DNA from: Burkholderia diffusa
GTDB taxonomy: Bacteria > Pseudomonadota > Gammaproteobacteria > Burkholderiales > Burkholderiaceae
DNA length: 64,000 nt
Reading direction: 5' to 3'
Assembly: GCF_001718315.1 (NCBI RefSeq)
Contig: NZ_CP013362.1
Coordinates: 1,364,001 to 1,428,000, forward strand
Position 1 is the stretch's first letter; each line of letters starts with the position of its first letter. The translations under genes and the position numbers were made by a program. Below, piece by piece: positions 63,040-64,000 of this stretch. The notes under the pieces were generated by a model. That model was not told the origin of the DNA, searched no databases, and was given only the letters and a program-made list of their open reading frames with translations.

Positions 63040-64000
63040 TCACGCCTTCTTGCGCCGGCTGCTTTCGAGGTTCGGCAGGAACACCGTCAGCACGCCGATC
63101 AGCGGCAGGAAAGAGCACACCTTGTAGACGAACGCGATGCTCGTCGCATCCGCGAGCTGGCCGAGCACGGCGGCGCCCACGCCGCCCAGGCCGAACGCGA
63201 AGCCGAAGAACAGGCCCGCGACCATGCCGACCTTGCCGGGCATCAGTTCCGTCGCGTAGACGAGGATCGCGGCGAACGCCGACGCCAGCACGATGCCGAT
63301 GATCACGCTCAGCACGCTCGTCCAGAACAGGTTCGCGTACGGCAGCAGCAGCGTGAACGGCGCGACGCCGAGAATCGACACCCAGATCACGTACTTGCGG
63401 CCGATCCGGTCGCCGACCGGCCCGCCGATCAGCGTACCGGCCGCGACTGCCGCGAGGAACACGAACAGGTGGATCTGCGCGGCCTGCACCGACAGGTGGA
63501 ACTTGTCGATCAGGTAGAACGTGAAATAACTGTTGATGCTTGCGAGGTAGAAGTACTTCGAGAACACCAGCAGCACCAGCACGCCGATCGCGGCGAGCAC
63601 GCGGCCCTGCGACAGCGTCGGATGGCCCGCCGCCGCCGCCTTCTTCTTCATCGACGGATGCTTCTTGTACCAGTGGCCGATCTGCGTGAGCACGACCATC
63701 GCGACGAGCGCGGCCGCCGAGAACCACGCGATGCTGTGCTGGCCGTGCGGAATGATCACCAGCGCGGCGAGCAGCGGCCCGAGTGCCGAACCTGCGTTGC
63801 CGCCGACCTGGAACAGCGACTGCGCGAGCCCGTGCTGGCCGCCCGATGCCATCCGCGCGACGCGCGACGATTCCGGATGGAACACCGACGAGCCGCAGCC
63901 GACCAGCGCTGCCGCCACCAGCAGCGTCGGGAAGTTCTGTGCGGCCGACATCAGCAGCAGCCCCGCGAGGGTGAAGCCCATCCCGACCGGCAGCGAATAC
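63040..64000 (-). CDS. MFS transporter, fosmidomycin-resistance (Fsr) type, partial
   Basis: A C-terminal part of about 320 residues; the gene continues past the window's end, with the frame open to the last base. About ten hydrophobic segments are seen. FHPESSRVARMASGGQHGLAQSLFQVGGNAGSALGPLLAA is highly characteristic of Fsr-type fosmidomycin-resistance MFS proteins, and GLFFGFAFGLGGVGAAVLGQLAD follows. The missing N-terminus should hold two or three more membrane segments. True substrate unknown. Confidence 0.85.
   Translation of the reverse strand, partial: YSLPVGMGFTLAGLLLMSAAQNFPTLLVAAALVGCGSSVFHPESSRVARMASGGQHGLAQSLFQVGGNAGSALGPLLAALVIIPHGQHSIAWFSAAALVAMVVLTQIGHWYKKHPSMKKKAAAAGHPTLSQGRVLAAIGVLVLLVFSKYFYLASINSYFTFYLIDKFHLSVQAAQIHLFVFLAAVAAGTLIGGPVGDRIGRKYVIWVSILGVAPFTLLLPYANLFWTSVLSVIIGIVLASAFAAILVYATELMPGKVGMVAGLFFGFAFGLGGVGAAVLGQLADATSIAFVYKVCSFLPLIGVLTVFLPNLESSRRKKA

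Overview
The window reads as a high-GC betaproteobacterial chromosome, most likely Burkholderia, probably the B. cepacia complex. The evidence is GC-rich codon use throughout, housekeeping genes (glnS, alaS, valS, galU, uvrD) typical of chromosome 1, and accessory loci usual in that genus. This placement comes from recognising protein families; no database search was run. No rRNA, tRNA, CRISPR array, insertion sequence, prophage or replication origin was seen.

Layout. 1-442: the end of a cellulose synthesis locus (bcsG C-terminus, small BcsR-like protein). 503-3708: pirin, OsmC, a CPA1 Na+/H+ antiporter and an XapX membrane protein, all on the minus strand. 3709-11404: an isochorismatase-family hydrolase, a LysR regulator and a tightly packed six-gene plus-strand operon (second XapX, YtcJ-type amidohydrolase, DoxX-like protein, exported double-VOC protein, DUF1275 membrane protein, alginate-export-type porin); its substrate is unknown. 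11509-14668: a divergent acid phosphatase/phospholipase C-like lipoprotein and a di-heme peroxidase lipoprotein, separated by an array resembling tandem Pho boxes. 14781-22845: surface-antigen-like protein, NUDIX hydrolase, glnS, small lipoprotein, RBBP9-like hydrolase, CoA-transferase and alaS. 22985-25283: divergent LysR and MFS transporter. 25405-31536: NUDIX hydrolase, then a thioesterase plus Liv-type ABC operon, an SDR and a UPF0303 protein.

31619-48265 is a complete myo-inositol catabolic island: iolC(J)-iolD-iolE-iolB on the minus strand; an ABC importer, two sugar isomerase-like TIM barrels, iolG, a second Gfo/Idh oxidoreductase and an RpiR regulator on the plus strand; and iolA/mmsA facing back. 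GGAA-N6-TTCC palindromes lie in the divergent iolC/transporter promoter and upstream of the RpiR gene, which suggests one IolR-type regulon. 48374-55702 holds a LysR gene, tusA, a hypothetical gene and a three-gene signalling operon (OmpR-type response regulator, exported LysM-FecR protein, CHASE2-PAS histidine kinase) followed by a DUF4136 lipoprotein. 55762-64000 is housekeeping: galU, valS, uvrD, an MTA/SAH nucleosidase and a partial fosmidomycin-resistance-type MFS gene.

The most unusual observations are: (a) the Liv-type ABC operon, where the LivF Walker A lysine is arginine and the LivG signature motif is also degenerate, so both halves of one composite ATP site are altered while the other looks canonical, in an operon with no binding protein and an extended LivM; (b) the XapX/amidohydrolase/double-VOC/porin locus, a candidate uncharacterised pathway; (c) the LysM-FecR/CHASE2 signalling operon with two dyads upstream; (d) the five-repeat Pho-box-like array; (e) the inferred IolR operators.
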